A stretch of 64,000 nt of DNA from Rhizobium chutanense (GCF_002531935.1 NZ_NWSV01000027.1:26244-90243), one strand, 5' to 3'; numbered from the stretch's first letter, positions 16,026-24,726 are shown. Notes: generated by a model not told the origin, from the sequence alone. A program made the numbers and translations.

Positions 16026-16766
16026 TTATACCGCGGCGATCGCCGCAGCCTCTTCGGCGACATGCAGGCCGCATTCGCGCGTCTCGTCCTGCTCCCACCA
16101 CCAGCGGCCGGCGCGCTCGGGCTCGCCGGGCTTGATCGCCCGCGTGCAGGGCTCACAGCCGATCGAGGGATAGCCGCGGCCATGCAGCGGGTTGACCGGC
16201 ACGCCGTTTGCGGCAACGAAGGCCTTGATCGCCTCGAGATCCCAATCGGCGAGCGGATTGACCTTCAACAGGTGCCGTTCGGCGTCATATTCGGCAAAGG
16301 GCGTTTCGGCGCGGTTGGCCGATTGGCCGCGGCGCAGGCCGGTGATCCAGATCGTGGCACCTTCGAGCGCGCGCGCAAGCGGTTTCAGCTTGCGCACGCC
16401 GCAACAGGCATGCCGGGCTTCGACGCTCTCGTAGAAACCGTTGAGGCCGTATTGCGCGGCATAGGCGTCGATATCGGCCTTTTCAGGCTCATAACGCTGG
16501 ATCTTGATGTCGTACTGGTTTTCCGTCTCTTCGATCAGCGCCAGCGTCTCGGCAAACAGCCGGCCGGTCTGCAGCGTCGCGACGTCGATCGGCAGGCGAT
16601 GGGTGCCGATTTCGGCGGTGATCACCTGGTCCTCGATGCCAAGCGAAGTGGTGAACACCACGCGGCCGCCGAGGCCCGAGACCAGCGACAGGCGTCCGGC
16701 CAGGTCGAGACCCGCCAGTCTGTCATTCACAGCCTCGGCTTCGGCAATCGAATTGATAACAGTCAT
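16026..16766 (-). CDS. cysH: Thioredoxin-dependent APS reductase (assimilatory)
   Basis: 246 residues. It reduces adenylyl sulfate to sulfite. The paired cysteines Cys121-Cys122 (HACCGVRK) and Cys204/Cys207 (GCEPC) are the iron-sulfur cluster ligands that distinguish APS reductases from PAPS reductases of the enteric type. Catalytic Cys232 is in ECGLH near the C-terminus. This agrees with the absence of an APS kinase domain in the neighbouring cysN. It is the first gene of the cys operon and is divergent from an Rrf2 regulator. Confidence 0.94.
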   Translation of the reverse strand: MTVINSIAEAEAVNDRLAGLDLAGRLSLVSGLGGRVVFTTSLGIEDQVITAEIGTHRLPIDVATLQTGRLFAETLALIEETENQYDIKIQRYEPEKADIDAYAAQYGLNGFYESVEARHACCGVRKLKPLARALEGATIWITGLRRGQSANRAETPFAEYDAERHLLKVNPLADWDLEAIKAFVAANGVPVNPLHGRGYPSIGCEPCTRAIKPGEPERAGRWWWEQDETRECGLHVAEEAAAIAAV

Positions 16767-17186
16767 GAGATTCCTGTCCTTTGTTGACCGGAGTATCGCA
16801 GTTCAATCCAGGATCGGACAGAAAAAGGGATTTCGAAAGCTGCGGCCGGAGGAGCAAATATCTCTCCTAAGCTGCCGCAATGCAAAAAAACAGCCGCCCG
16901 AGAATAAAAATCCCCGCGAACAGCTGGTATGTCTATAAAAATAGTAGAGTTACACGCAGCCTGTCAATCCGAAATCTGAAGTGATGCCGAAAAAGGTGCG
17001 GAACGGACCGTTTTGGCGTAGATTGGAGGACGTTGGCCGAGGGCGAAAAACAAGGCCAAAACGCTTGTTCCTCAAGGCTTTCTCCGGCGTGTTCAAATTC
17101 CGTTCATGCTGGTTGTGTCATAGAGGCGAAAGTACTTCCGTAGCGGTGCGAAAAATCGCGCCGCCTGTGTGTGTCGATGGTCTGAG
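16767..17186. promoter_or_regulatory. Divergent control region between cysH and the Rrf2 gene
   Basis: 420 bases without a gene. The most notable spot is the AT-rich CTATAAAAATAG at 16933-16944 followed by TAGAGTTA, a small palindrome in an otherwise GC-rich context. It could be the cysH promoter or an Rrf2 binding site; this is position-based inference. Confidence 0.4.
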
Positions 17187-17633
17187 ATGATTACGCAAAA
17201 GGCGAAATATGCGCTGCGGGCGCTGACGGCTCTGGCCGATGCCGATGCCGACGAACCGGTGATGATTTCCGATATCGCGGCGCAGCAGAAGATCCCGAAG
17301 AAGTTCCTCGAACAGATCCTGCTCGACCTGAAACATCACGGCATCGTCGTCAGCCGCCGCGGCAAGCAGGGCGGTTATCTCCTGCTCAAACCGGCCCACA
17401 CCATCACCTTCGGCGAGATCCTGCGCATCGTCGACGGCCCGATCGCGCCGCTGCCCTGCCTGTCGATCACCGCCTATCGCCGGTGCGACGATTGCGACGG
17501 CGAACAGAACTGCCAGATCCGCCACGTCTTCGCCAAGGTGGCCGACGCCACCCGCAAGGTGCTGTTCTCGACGACCATCGCCGATGCCGCCCAGCCGACC
17601 CACAGCGCCGAGGTCACCCGGCTGCTCGCCTGA
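17187..17633 (+). CDS. Rrf2-family regulator with four cysteines
   Basis: 148 residues. A winged-helix N-terminus (ITQKAKYALRALTALAD, then SDIAAQQKIPKKFLEQILLD) is typical of Rrf2 proteins. Cys91, Cys100, Cys103 and Cys109 lie in the region where family members such as IscR and RirA hold an iron-sulfur cluster. ATG 17187 fits the family N-terminus better than the upstream GTG 17169. Divergence from cysH suggests control of sulfate assimilation in response to cysteine or Fe-S status; this is inferred from context. Its TGA abuts the stop of the convergent ClC gene (TGATCA). Confidence 0.88.
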   Translation: MITQKAKYALRALTALADADADEPVMISDIAAQQKIPKKFLEQILLDLKHHGIVVSRRGKQGGYLLLKPAHTITFGEILRIVDGPIAPLPCLSITAYRRCDDCDGEQNCQIRHVFAKVADATRKVLFSTTIADAAQPTHSAEVTRLLA

Positions 17634-18989
17634 TCAGCTTTCCACCGGTTCCCGGGCGCGCCGGGCCCTGATCGCCGCCGCGATGAAGACGCGCGACAGG
17701 CCGTGATAGAGCGGTTCGCGTGACAGGATGCGGGAGGTGATGTAGCCGATCATCGATACAGCCATGATCGGAATGACGGCCTGGTGATCGCCGGTCATCT
17801 CGAGGATGATGACGAAAGCCGTCATCGGGGCCTGCACCACGCCGGAGAAATATCCGGCCATGCCGAGGATGGCCGCAAGCGCGATACTGCTGCCCATGAT
17901 CTGGCCGATCATACTGCCGAAGCCGGCGCCGACCGAGAGCGAGGGCGCGAAGATGCCGCCCGGAATTCCCGAGATCATCGACAGAAAGCCCGCCAGAAGC
18001 TTCTCGAGGAAGTATAGCAGGGGCAGGGGATTGCCCTCGACGGCGCCTTTTGCCTGGTCGTAGCCCGTTCCGAAGGTCATGCCGCCGGATAGGACGCCGA
18101 TCACCGCGACGGCCAGGCCGCAGGCCGCCGCCAGCATGACCATCCGGCTGAGCGGCTGCGGATGCGCCCACCGGCGAACGTGCTGTCCGAGATGGAGCGC
18201 AAGTCCGCTGAAAGCTGCACCGAGAGCGCCGCCGCCGATGCCGCAGACGAGCACCAGTTCCCAGTCGCGCACGGAGGTCGGGGCGACCGCGGTAGAGCCG
18301 AAATAATTGTAGCTGCCGGCAAGCCCGAGGGCTGCAAGGCCCGAAAGGATGACCGCGGTCAGCACCAGGCCGTTGGCGCGGGATTCATAGGTCCGGCTCA
18401 TTTCCTCGATGGCGAAGACGATGCCGGCGAGCGGAGTGTTGAAGGCCGCGGCGATGCCGGCCGCCGAGCCGGCGAGGATCAGGCCGCGCGCCTGCGCCAT
18501 GCCGCCGAAGCGGGCGACGGCCAGCATGATCGATGCCCCCACCTGAACGGTCGGTCCCTCGCGGCCGATCGATGCACCGCTCGCCAGCCCCAGCACGGTC
18601 AGCACGATCTTGCCGACGACGAGCCGCAACGACAGCAGGCGTGTGCGATCTTCCGGATCGCGCAGATGCCGCGCGGCGATCGCCTGCGGAATGCCGCTGC
18701 CCTGCGCATTCGGGAAAAATGTTGCGGCGAAGTAAGCCGACAGCATGAAGCCGAGCGGGGTGATGACGAGCGGCAGCAGAAAGCTCCATTGCCCGGAGGT
18801 GGTCACACCGGCAAAACCGCGCTGCGCGAGATCCGCGAGCCTCGCGAAGCCGACGCTGATGATGCCGATCGCAAAGGCGCCGAACCAGAAGATCAGCCGC
18901 GGACGCCAGAGCGAGAAGGAGCCCCACAGGACACGCGATCTGCGAAGAAGTCTGGACTTGCGATGGAACACGGGCAGGCCGGAAAACAT
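17634..18989 (-). CDS. ClC-family chloride/proton antiporter
   Basis: 451 residues, about ten or more membrane segments. Selectivity-filter motifs are present: GSGIP at 97-101, GREGP at 142-146 with the gating glutamate, and GGIFAPSL near residue 350. The glutamate in FAIEEM corresponds to the internal proton glutamate of E. coli ClcA, and LYHGL near the C-terminus carries the filter tyrosine, so it should be an exchanger rather than a channel. There are no CBS domains. It probably acts in acid resistance or charge balance. Confidence 0.9.
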   Translation of the reverse strand: MFSGLPVFHRKSRLLRRSRVLWGSFSLWRPRLIFWFGAFAIGIISVGFARLADLAQRGFAGVTTSGQWSFLLPLVITPLGFMLSAYFAATFFPNAQGSGIPQAIAARHLRDPEDRTRLLSLRLVVGKIVLTVLGLASGASIGREGPTVQVGASIMLAVARFGGMAQARGLILAGSAAGIAAAFNTPLAGIVFAIEEMSRTYESRANGLVLTAVILSGLAALGLAGSYNYFGSTAVAPTSVRDWELVLVCGIGGGALGAAFSGLALHLGQHVRRWAHPQPLSRMVMLAAACGLAVAVIGVLSGGMTFGTGYDQAKGAVEGNPLPLLYFLEKLLAGFLSMISGIPGGIFAPSLSVGAGFGSMIGQIMGSSIALAAILGMAGYFSGVVQAPMTAFVIILEMTGDHQAVIPIMAVSMIGYITSRILSREPLYHGLSRVFIAAAIRARRAREPVES

Positions 18990-19237
18990 TGGATATCACC
19001 TCTTCCTAAACCGCTTTGCCCGAGGCAGGCCAATTGTTTCTTCAAGATTTGGTGAAATACCTTTCCTTCCGGCCCGGATGTCCCACCTGCCTGCCCATTC
19101 GGTAGGGAGAACATCATGCCGATCGTTTCAGGACAGCGGGTATAGATGCGATTACTCCTGATTTTCTGAAACTCAGTGCATCTGAATTGCGCCGGCGCAA
19201 GGGAGTTGAAAAGAACGGCGCAATCCGTCATATTGCA

Positions 19238-19249
19238 TTGCAATTGCAA
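19238..19249. promoter_or_regulatory. Palindromic operator candidate for the RHH/ParE module
   Basis: TTGCAATTGCAA is a perfect 12-bp palindrome ending 15 bases before the antitoxin ATG, the usual place where a ribbon-helix-helix antitoxin represses its own operon. A further half-site TTGCA lies just upstream. Confidence 0.5.
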
Positions 19250-19264
19250 CGCACGAGGCAGGTC

Positions 19265-19546
19265 ATGAAAACGGCATCGCTCCCGTCCCTTCGCGTGGAT
19301 CCCGAATTGCGCGCCGCCGCCGAAAGCGTTCTGAAAGAAGGCGAGAGCTTGTCGTCGCTGATGGAGGACTCTCTTCGCCGCCAGATCGATTACAGGAAGA
19401 CCCAAGCGGAGTTCATCGCACGGGGCCTAGCCGGCTTGGCGGACGCCGAGCGGACCGGTGTGTTCTACACAACGGACGACATTCAGGAGTTGATGCGCAA
19501 AAAGCTTGAGAAGGCGAAAGCCCGCAAAGCCGCACCGCAGAAATGA
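19265..19546 (+). CDS. Ribbon-helix-helix type antitoxin
   Basis: 93 residues. The N-terminus SLPSLRVDPELRAAAESVLK fits a ribbon-helix-helix DNA-binding fold, and the basic C-terminal part (KKLEKAKARKAAPQK) would wrap the toxin. ATG 19265 follows GAGGCAGGTC and is preferred to an upstream ATG at 19187 that would cover the palindromic operator. The stop overlaps the toxin start as ATGA, the classic coupling of type II modules. The exact antitoxin family (ParD, StbD or similar) is not certain. Confidence 0.75.
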   Translation: MKTASLPSLRVDPELRAAAESVLKEGESLSSLMEDSLRRQIDYRKTQAEFIARGLAGLADAERTGVFYTTDDIQELMRKKLEKAKARKAAPQK

Positions 19547-19836
19547 CCTTCGAGCTGAAGTATACCCAGACCTTCTCTGAGGATCTCGACCGGCTCGCCG
19601 ATTTTCTCATCGAACGTGATCCGGATCTGGCCGAGCGCGCCCTCAACGCCATCCGTAAAGCTCTGTTGATCCTCGAGGACTTCCCGCTTATGGCCCGACG
19701 CGCATCTGCGGATGATCCCTTGCTGCGCGAGCTCGTCGTTCCCTTCGGTTCGGCCGGATATGTCATTCTTTTCAAAGTGGTGAGCGAAACGAGCGTCATC
19801 GTCCTCGCTGTCCGTCACCAGCGCGAAGAAGATTAG
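19543..19836 (+). CDS. RelE/ParE superfamily toxin
   Basis: 97 residues. FSEDLDRLADFLIERDPDLA, then RALNAIRKALLILEDFPLMA and the C-terminal VIVLAVRHQRE fit the ParE/RelE fold. The terminal RHQRE segment matches the ParE subgroup, which poisons gyrase, better than ribosome-dependent RelE. Without biochemical data the target is open. It is preceded by its antitoxin with a four-base overlap. The next sequence downstream is a remnant of the betA 3' end. Confidence 0.78.
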   Translation: MTFELKYTQTFSEDLDRLADFLIERDPDLAERALNAIRKALLILEDFPLMARRASADDPLLRELVVPFGSAGYVILFKVVSETSVIVLAVRHQREED

Positions 19837-19842
19837 CACTGA

Positions 19843-19905
19843 TTATCTGTCGCTGACCGCCCAGCGCGGATTGACCCAGGGTTCCTGGTTGCCAGCAGCT
19901 TTTTG
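19843..19905 (-). pseudogene. Duplicated fragment of the 3' end of betA
   Basis: On the minus strand this reads QKAAGNQEPWVNPRWAVSDR followed by TAA, nearly the same as the C-terminus of the betA product encoded at 20772-22424. The direct repeat 19851-19891 and 20780-20820 is identical for the first 28 bases and has two mismatches over 41. The HigBA module lies between the two copies, so the fragment marks an insertion or recombination junction. Confidence 0.8.
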
Positions 19906-19934
19906 CGCAACGCCCGCCGGTCTTCGATTCCTCC

Positions 19935-19952
19935 ATAGCAACTTGCTATAAT
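19935..19952 (+). promoter_or_regulatory. higB: Promoter and operator candidate of higBA
   Basis: ATAGCAA, one C, then TTGCTAT form a perfect palindrome (19935-19949) that overlaps a consensus TATAAT at 19947-19952. A further ATAGCAA half-site occurs at 19976-19982. Repressor binding by HigA here would block the -10 element. Confidence 0.55.
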
Positions 19953-20006
19953 CGGATGATTGCGCTAGATTGCACATAGCAAAATGCGATGTCGCGATTC
20001 CGGATT

Positions 20007-20294
20007 ATGCACGTCATCACACAGAAAAAGATCTGGGAGGCGAAAGACCGATGGCCTCAAACAGCCAATGCCCTGGATACCTGGTATCGACTGATGAAGT
20101 CGTCGGAGCCGACGGACTTCGCCGGCATGAAGGCATTGTTTCCGGCAACGGACAAAGTCGGGCAGCACCATGTGTTCGACATTGGCGGCAACAAGCTGCG
20201 CTTGATCGCGGTGGTGCATTACAGATTCAGGAAGGTCTATATTCAGCGGATTATGGATCATGCCGAATACGACAAAGGCGCATGGAAGGGTTAG
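20007..20294 (+). CDS. higB: HigB-type mRNA interferase toxin
   Basis: 95 residues from ATG 20007; an ATG at 19989 would add six residues. MHVITQKKIWEAKDRWPQT is the standard opening of the HigB family, and the core GQHHVFDIGGNKLRLIAVVH with the terminal RIMDHAEYDKG are also characteristic. HigB cleaves mRNA on translating ribosomes. As usual for this family, the toxin gene comes before the antitoxin. The module sits between two copies of the betA 3' end. Confidence 0.88.
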   Translation: MHVITQKKIWEAKDRWPQTANALDTWYRLMKSSEPTDFAGMKALFPATDKVGQHHVFDIGGNKLRLIAVVHYRFRKVYIQRIMDHAEYDKGAWKG

Positions 20295-20298
20295 GCCG

Positions 20299-20706
20299 AT
20301 GAGCGCAATTGTAAAACTGGTCAGCGAGCACTGGACGCATGTGGCTCCTCTTCTTGCCACGCCGGCCAATGAAGCGGAGTACGATCATCTCGTGGAGCAA
20401 CTCGACGAGATTCTCGCTGAAGTCGGCGACGACGAGGATCATCCCTTGGCGTTGCTTGCGTCTCGCATGGCGGACCTTATCGAGGCCTATGACGAGCAGA
20501 ATCGCCCAATGCCTGCCATCACCGGCGCCGATGCACTTCGTTATATCATGGAGGAGCGCGGCCTTAGCCAGTCCGAACTGCCGGAAGTGGGCGCTCAATC
20601 CGTCGTGTCTGAGATTTTGAGCGGCAAACGGCAAATCAATGTTCGACAAGCCCGCGCCCTGAGCGAGCGATTTCTGATTCCAGCATCCGTATTTCTATCG
20701 CTCTGA
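20299..20706 (+). CDS. higA: HigA-type antitoxin with XRE helix-turn-helix
   Basis: 135 residues, starting four bases after the higB stop. The C-terminal half has a HigA-type helix-turn-helix: ALRYIMEERGLSQSELPEVG, then SVVSEILSGKRQINVRQARA. The N-terminal half is acidic and probably binds the toxin. It should neutralise HigB and repress the pair through the palindrome at 19935. A strong hairpin at 20723-20757 ends the operon. Confidence 0.88.
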   Translation: MSAIVKLVSEHWTHVAPLLATPANEAEYDHLVEQLDEILAEVGDDEDHPLALLASRMADLIEAYDEQNRPMPAITGADALRYIMEERGLSQSELPEVGAQSVVSEILSGKRQINVRQARALSERFLIPASVFLSL

Positions 20707-20722
20707 CGATAGACTCTCCGAT

Positions 20723-20757
20723 GGGCAGCGACTGTCCATCGGCGGCAGTCGCTGCCC
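20723..20757. terminator. Bidirectional hairpin between higA and betA
   Basis: GGGCAGCGACTG at 20723-20734 pairs perfectly with CAGTCGCTGCCC at 20746-20757. It sits 16 bases after higA and 14 bases after the convergent betA stop, so it can serve both. Confidence 0.65.
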
Positions 20758-20771
20758 AATAGCTCTGCGCT

Positions 20772-22424
20772 TCAGCGATCGCTGACCGCCCAGCGCGGAT
20801 TGACCCACGGCTCCTGGTTGGAGCGCGCCAGCGGCTGCTTGCCGAGGATATGGTCGGCGGCCTTCTCGCCGGTCATGATCGACGGCCCGTTCAGGTTGCC
20901 GTAGGTGACGTGCGGGAAGATCGAACTGTCGGCGACGCGCAAGGCCTCGACGCCGATCACCCGCGTCTGCGGATCGACCACCGCCATCGGATCGTCCTTG
21001 GCGCCCATCTTGCAGGTGCCGCAGGGATGATAGGCGCTTTCCAGGTGCTCGCGCAGGAAGGCGTCGATCTCATCGTCGCTCCGGACGCCTTCGCCCGGCT
21101 GGATCTCCGGCCCGCGATAGTCGTTGAAGGCGCTCTGGCCGAAGATCTCGCGGGTGAGGCGCACGCAGTGGCGGAATTTCTCCCAGTCCTCCGCATGGCT
21201 CATATAGTTGAAGCGCAGCACCGGGTCGGCCTTGGGATCAGCGGAGCGTAGGCTGACGCTGCCGCGCGACTTCGACAGGTTGTAGCCGACATGCACCTGG
21301 AAGCCGTGGCTTTTCGCCGCCGCCTTGCCGTCATAGCTGATCGCAACGGGGAGGAAATGATACTGGATATCGGGCTGTTTCAGCCCGGGTGCGGAGCGCA
21401 GGAAGGCGCAGGCCTCGAACTGGTTGGAGGCGCCGAGCCCGCCCTTGGAGAGCAGCCATTGCGCGCCCGCCACGCCTTGCCAGAACCACGGCAGCCAGGA
21501 ATACAGCGACACCGGCTTGGTGCTCACCTGCTGGAAATAGAATTCCATATGGTCCTGCAGGTTGGCGCCCACGCCCGGCCGGTCGGCCTTGACGGTAATG
21601 CCCATGTCCTGCAGATGCTGGCCGGGACCGATGCCCGACAGCATCAAGAGCTTCGGCGAATTGAAGGACGAGGCCGAGACGATCACCTCGCGATTGGCCT
21701 TCACCACCTCGACCTTGCCGCCGCGTTCGATCTCGACGCCGGTCGCCCGTCCGTCCTCGATGACGATCTTGCGCGCCAGGCCGTAGACGATCCCGACATT
21801 GTCGCGCTTCAGCGCCGGTTTCAGATAGGCATTGGCGGCAGACCAGCGGCGGCCGGAAAAGATGGTCTGCTCCATCAGCCCGAAGCCTTCCTGCTTGCTG
21901 CCGTTATAATCCTCCGTCGTCTCGAAGCCCGCCTGTTTGCCCGCCTCGACGAAGGCCCGGAACAGCGGATTGGTGAAGCCGCCGCGCTGTACGTGCAGCG
22001 GTCCGTCCGTGCCGCGCCAGCCCTCTTCGCCGCCATGCGAATGTTCCATCCGCTTGAAATAGGGAAGCACGTCGGCATAGGCCCAGCCGCTGGCGCCGAG
22101 CTCTTCCCAGCGGTTGAAGTCCTCGGCGTGGCCGCGCACATAGACCATGCCGTTGATCGAGGAGGAACCGCCGATCACCTTGCCGCGCGGCGCGGTGATG
22201 CGCCGGTTGTTGAGGTTCGGTTCCGGCTCGGAGAGATAACCCCAATTGTAGCGCTTCATGCTCATCGGCCAGGCAAGGGCTGCCGGCATCTGGATGAACG
22301 GCCCGAAATCGCTGCCGCCGGCCTCGATGACGAGCACGCTGTTCTTGCCGTCTTCCGACAGGCGGTAGGCGAGGGCGGAACCGGCCGAGCCCGAGCCGAT
22401 GATGACGAAATCTGCTTGTTGCAT
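20772..22424 (-). CDS. betA: Choline dehydrogenase
   Basis: 550 residues of the GMC flavoprotein family; oxidises choline to betaine aldehyde at the membrane. The FAD loop GSGSAGSALAYRLSEDG starts at residue 10, followed by the second GMC signatures. The C-terminal YHPCGTCKMG segment and NLNGPSIM are typical of BetA. It is the last gene of the bet group on the minus strand, 200 bases after betB with a palindromic intergenic repeat between. Its 3' end has a second, broken copy at 19843-19905. Confidence 0.95.
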   Translation of the reverse strand: MQQADFVIIGSGSAGSALAYRLSEDGKNSVLVIEAGGSDFGPFIQMPAALAWPMSMKRYNWGYLSEPEPNLNNRRITAPRGKVIGGSSSINGMVYVRGHAEDFNRWEELGASGWAYADVLPYFKRMEHSHGGEEGWRGTDGPLHVQRGGFTNPLFRAFVEAGKQAGFETTEDYNGSKQEGFGLMEQTIFSGRRWSAANAYLKPALKRDNVGIVYGLARKIVIEDGRATGVEIERGGKVEVVKANREVIVSASSFNSPKLLMLSGIGPGQHLQDMGITVKADRPGVGANLQDHMEFYFQQVSTKPVSLYSWLPWFWQGVAGAQWLLSKGGLGASNQFEACAFLRSAPGLKQPDIQYHFLPVAISYDGKAAAKSHGFQVHVGYNLSKSRGSVSLRSADPKADPVLRFNYMSHAEDWEKFRHCVRLTREIFGQSAFNDYRGPEIQPGEGVRSDDEIDAFLREHLESAYHPCGTCKMGAKDDPMAVVDPQTRVIGVEALRVADSSIFPHVTYGNLNGPSIMTGEKAADHILGKQPLARSNQEPWVNPRWAVSDR

Positions 22425-22455
22425 GACGTTCCCTTAGATTCTTTTGCAACTGGCT

Positions 22456-22618
22456 GAAGACCCCGCCCCAAACCCCTCCCCACAAGGGGGAGGGGCTTAA
22501 CTTGCGGCAGAGCCTCACTTCAAAATCAGCGCCACAAGCGATGAGATCGATGGAGCGCAAAACCGGTGCTGCGTATTAGCCCCTCCCCCTTGTGGGGAGG
22601 GGTTGGGGAGGGGTCTTC
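22456..22618. repeat. Intergenic palindromic repeat, family A, copy 1
   Basis: Two arms of about 43 bases with near-perfect complementarity (core CCCCTCCCCACAAGGGGGAG) flank a less conserved centre of about 75 bases. The same structure occurs at 51994-52152. It lies between betB and betA and would form a long hairpin in the bet transcript. Confidence 0.8.
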
Positions 22619-22624
22619 ACTCCC

Positions 22625-24088
22625 TTAATAAGGCGCCGCCACCGGCCCCATGCCGACATAGACCGTCTTCAGCTCGGAATAATGCTCGAGCGCCGCCAGC
22701 GAATTTTCCCGGCCGAAGCCGGATTGTTTCGAGCCGCCGAAGGGGATTTCCACCGGGCAGAGATTATAGGTGTTGATCCACAGCGTGCCGGCCTCCAGCC
22801 GGTCGACGACGCGGTGGGCGCGGGTGAGGTCGGCGGTGAAGACGCCGCCGGAGAGGCCGAATTCGCTGGCGTTGGCCCGCGCGATCACCTCGTCCTCATC
22901 GTCGAAATCGAGCACCGACATCACAGGCCCGAAGATCTCCTCGCGGGCGATGGTCATGTCGTCGGTGACGTCGGCAAAGACGGTCGGCTGCACGTAATAG
23001 CCTTCGCCGGAGACATTGTTCGGAATGCCGCCGCCGGCAACCAGCGTTGCGCCCTCGGCCTTGCCCTTCTCGATATAGGCGACCACCTTCTCGCGTTGCG
23101 CCCAGGAAACCATCGGGCCGATCTGCGTCGCCTCATCCATCGGATCGCCGATCAGCATCGCCTCGGTGCGCGCCTTCAGCCGCTTGAGGAATTCGGCCTT
23201 GACGCCGTTCTGCACGAAGACGCGGGTGCCGTTCGAGCAGACCTGGCCGGTCGAATAGAAATTGCCGAGCATCGCCCCGCCGACCGCCGAATCGAGGTCG
23301 GCATCGTCGAAGACGATGAGCGGCGACTTGCCGCCGAGCTCCATCGTCACGTGCTTGAGGTTGCCGGCTGCCGCCGCCGCGACCCTGCGGCCGGTCGGCA
23401 CCGAGCCGGTCAGCGACACCTTGGCGACGTCGGCGTGGTTGACGAGCAGCGGCCCGGTGTCGCGGTCGCCCTGGATCACGTTGAAGAGCCCCTTCGGCAG
23501 CCCCGCCTCGTGCAGGATTTCGGCGATCTTCAACGCGCCGAGCGGCGTGTTTTCCGAGGGCTTGAACACCATGGCATTGCCTGAGATCAGCGCCGGGGCA
23601 GCCTTCCAGCAGGCGATCTGCTGCGGATAGTTCCAGGCGCCGATGCCGACGCAGACGCCGAGCGGCACGCGCTTGGTATAGGCAAAATCCTGGCCGAGCG
23701 GGATATGCGAACCGTTGAGGCCGGCTGGCGCAACGCCGCCGAAGAATTCGAAGGCATCCGCACCCGAGGTCGGGTCGGCGACGATGGTCTCCTGGATCGG
23801 CTTGCCGGTATCGAGCGTTTCCAGTTCGGAAAGCGCCCGGTTGCGCTCGCGCATGATGTCGGCGGCGCGTTTGAGGATGCGGCCGCGCGCCATCGGGCTC
23901 ATCGCCGCCCATTCCGGCTGGGCGCGTTTGGCGGCCGCAATCGCCTTTTCGATGATCGCAGGCGTTGCGGCATGGAGCCGGGCGATCACCTCGCCGGTCG
24001 CCGGATAGAGGCTCTCGATGACGGTACCGTCGGGATCCTCGACATATTCGCCGTCGATGAAGTGCGAGGCTTTCGGCTGGGCTTTCAT
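22625..24088 (-). CDS. betB: Betaine aldehyde dehydrogenase
   Basis: 487 residues, NAD(P)-dependent aldehyde dehydrogenase that converts betaine aldehyde to glycine betaine, an osmoprotectant and carbon source. The catalytic Glu250 is in TMELGGKSP and the nucleophile Cys284 in GQVCSNGTRVFV; the latter context is the BetB signature. The start lies one base after the betI stop, so expression is coupled to the repressor. The choline sulfatase gene betC, present in the S. meliloti betICBA operon, is absent here. Confidence 0.95.
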   Translation of the reverse strand: MKAQPKASHFIDGEYVEDPDGTVIESLYPATGEVIARLHAATPAIIEKAIAAAKRAQPEWAAMSPMARGRILKRAADIMRERNRALSELETLDTGKPIQETIVADPTSGADAFEFFGGVAPAGLNGSHIPLGQDFAYTKRVPLGVCVGIGAWNYPQQIACWKAAPALISGNAMVFKPSENTPLGALKIAEILHEAGLPKGLFNVIQGDRDTGPLLVNHADVAKVSLTGSVPTGRRVAAAAAGNLKHVTMELGGKSPLIVFDDADLDSAVGGAMLGNFYSTGQVCSNGTRVFVQNGVKAEFLKRLKARTEAMLIGDPMDEATQIGPMVSWAQREKVVAYIEKGKAEGATLVAGGGIPNNVSGEGYYVQPTVFADVTDDMTIAREEIFGPVMSVLDFDDEDEVIARANASEFGLSGGVFTADLTRAHRVVDRLEAGTLWINTYNLCPVEIPFGGSKQSGFGRENSLAALEHYSELKTVYVGMGPVAAPY

Positions 24089-24089
24089 G

Positions 24090-24686
24090 TCATTTGTCCT
24101 TGGGGGAGGTGGTGGATAGAAGCGCGTTCACATAATCCTCCGTCAGCGCGATCGAGGCTTCGATGCCGATCGGCGCGGATTTCAGACTTTGCCTGATATA
24201 GAGCCCGTCGATCATCGCCGCTGCGCCTTCGGCGATGCGTTCTGCGGCGTCGACGGGCAGCAGCGCCTTGAGATCGGCAAGCAGATTGGAGCGCAGCCGT
24301 CTGGCATAGATCACCAGGAAACGCCGCGTCTCTTCCGAGCGCTGCGCTTCGGCATAAAAGGCAAGCCAGGCGGCAATCGTCTCCGGCGCAAACTGGTCGG
24401 CGTGGAAGCTGGCGCGGATGATGGCCGAAAGCCGCGCCCGCGGCGTCTTGGCGGCCTTCAGCGCCGTCACCGCATCGCGGCGCAGCTGTCGGAGCAGCGA
24501 GCGGATCGTCTCGATCAGCAATTGGTCCTTGCTGCCGAAATAATGATGCGCAAGGGCCGGCGACACGCCGGCCTGGCGGGCGATGTCGGACATGGTGACG
24601 GCAAGCGAGCCGTGATCGCCGATCACCCGCAGCGCTGCATCGACCAGCGCCTTGCGGCGCACCGGTTCCATCCCGACCTTCGGCAA
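24090..24686 (-). CDS. betI: TetR-family choline-responsive repressor
   Basis: 198 residues. It begins MPKVGMEPVRRKALVDAALR, very close to known BetI proteins, and has the helix-turn-helix VTMSDIARQAGVSPALAHHY. BetI represses the bet genes until choline binds the C-terminal domain. It is the first gene of betI-betB-betA. A perfect palindrome 41 bases upstream is the likely operator. Confidence 0.94.
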   Translation of the reverse strand: MPKVGMEPVRRKALVDAALRVIGDHGSLAVTMSDIARQAGVSPALAHHYFGSKDQLLIETIRSLLRQLRRDAVTALKAAKTPRARLSAIIRASFHADQFAPETIAAWLAFYAEAQRSEETRRFLVIYARRLRSNLLADLKALLPVDAAERIAEGAAAMIDGLYIRQSLKSAPIGIEASIALTEDYVNALLSTTSPKDK

Positions 24687-24726
24687 CGGACAATTCTCCT
24701 GAAATTCACCGGCAGAGTATTTTTGA

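Noticed and set aside
22456..22618. Family A repeat as a small RNA gene or attachment site
   Set aside because: A second copy with a diverged centre at 51994, no promoter and no integrase nearby make a dispersed palindromic repeat more likely.
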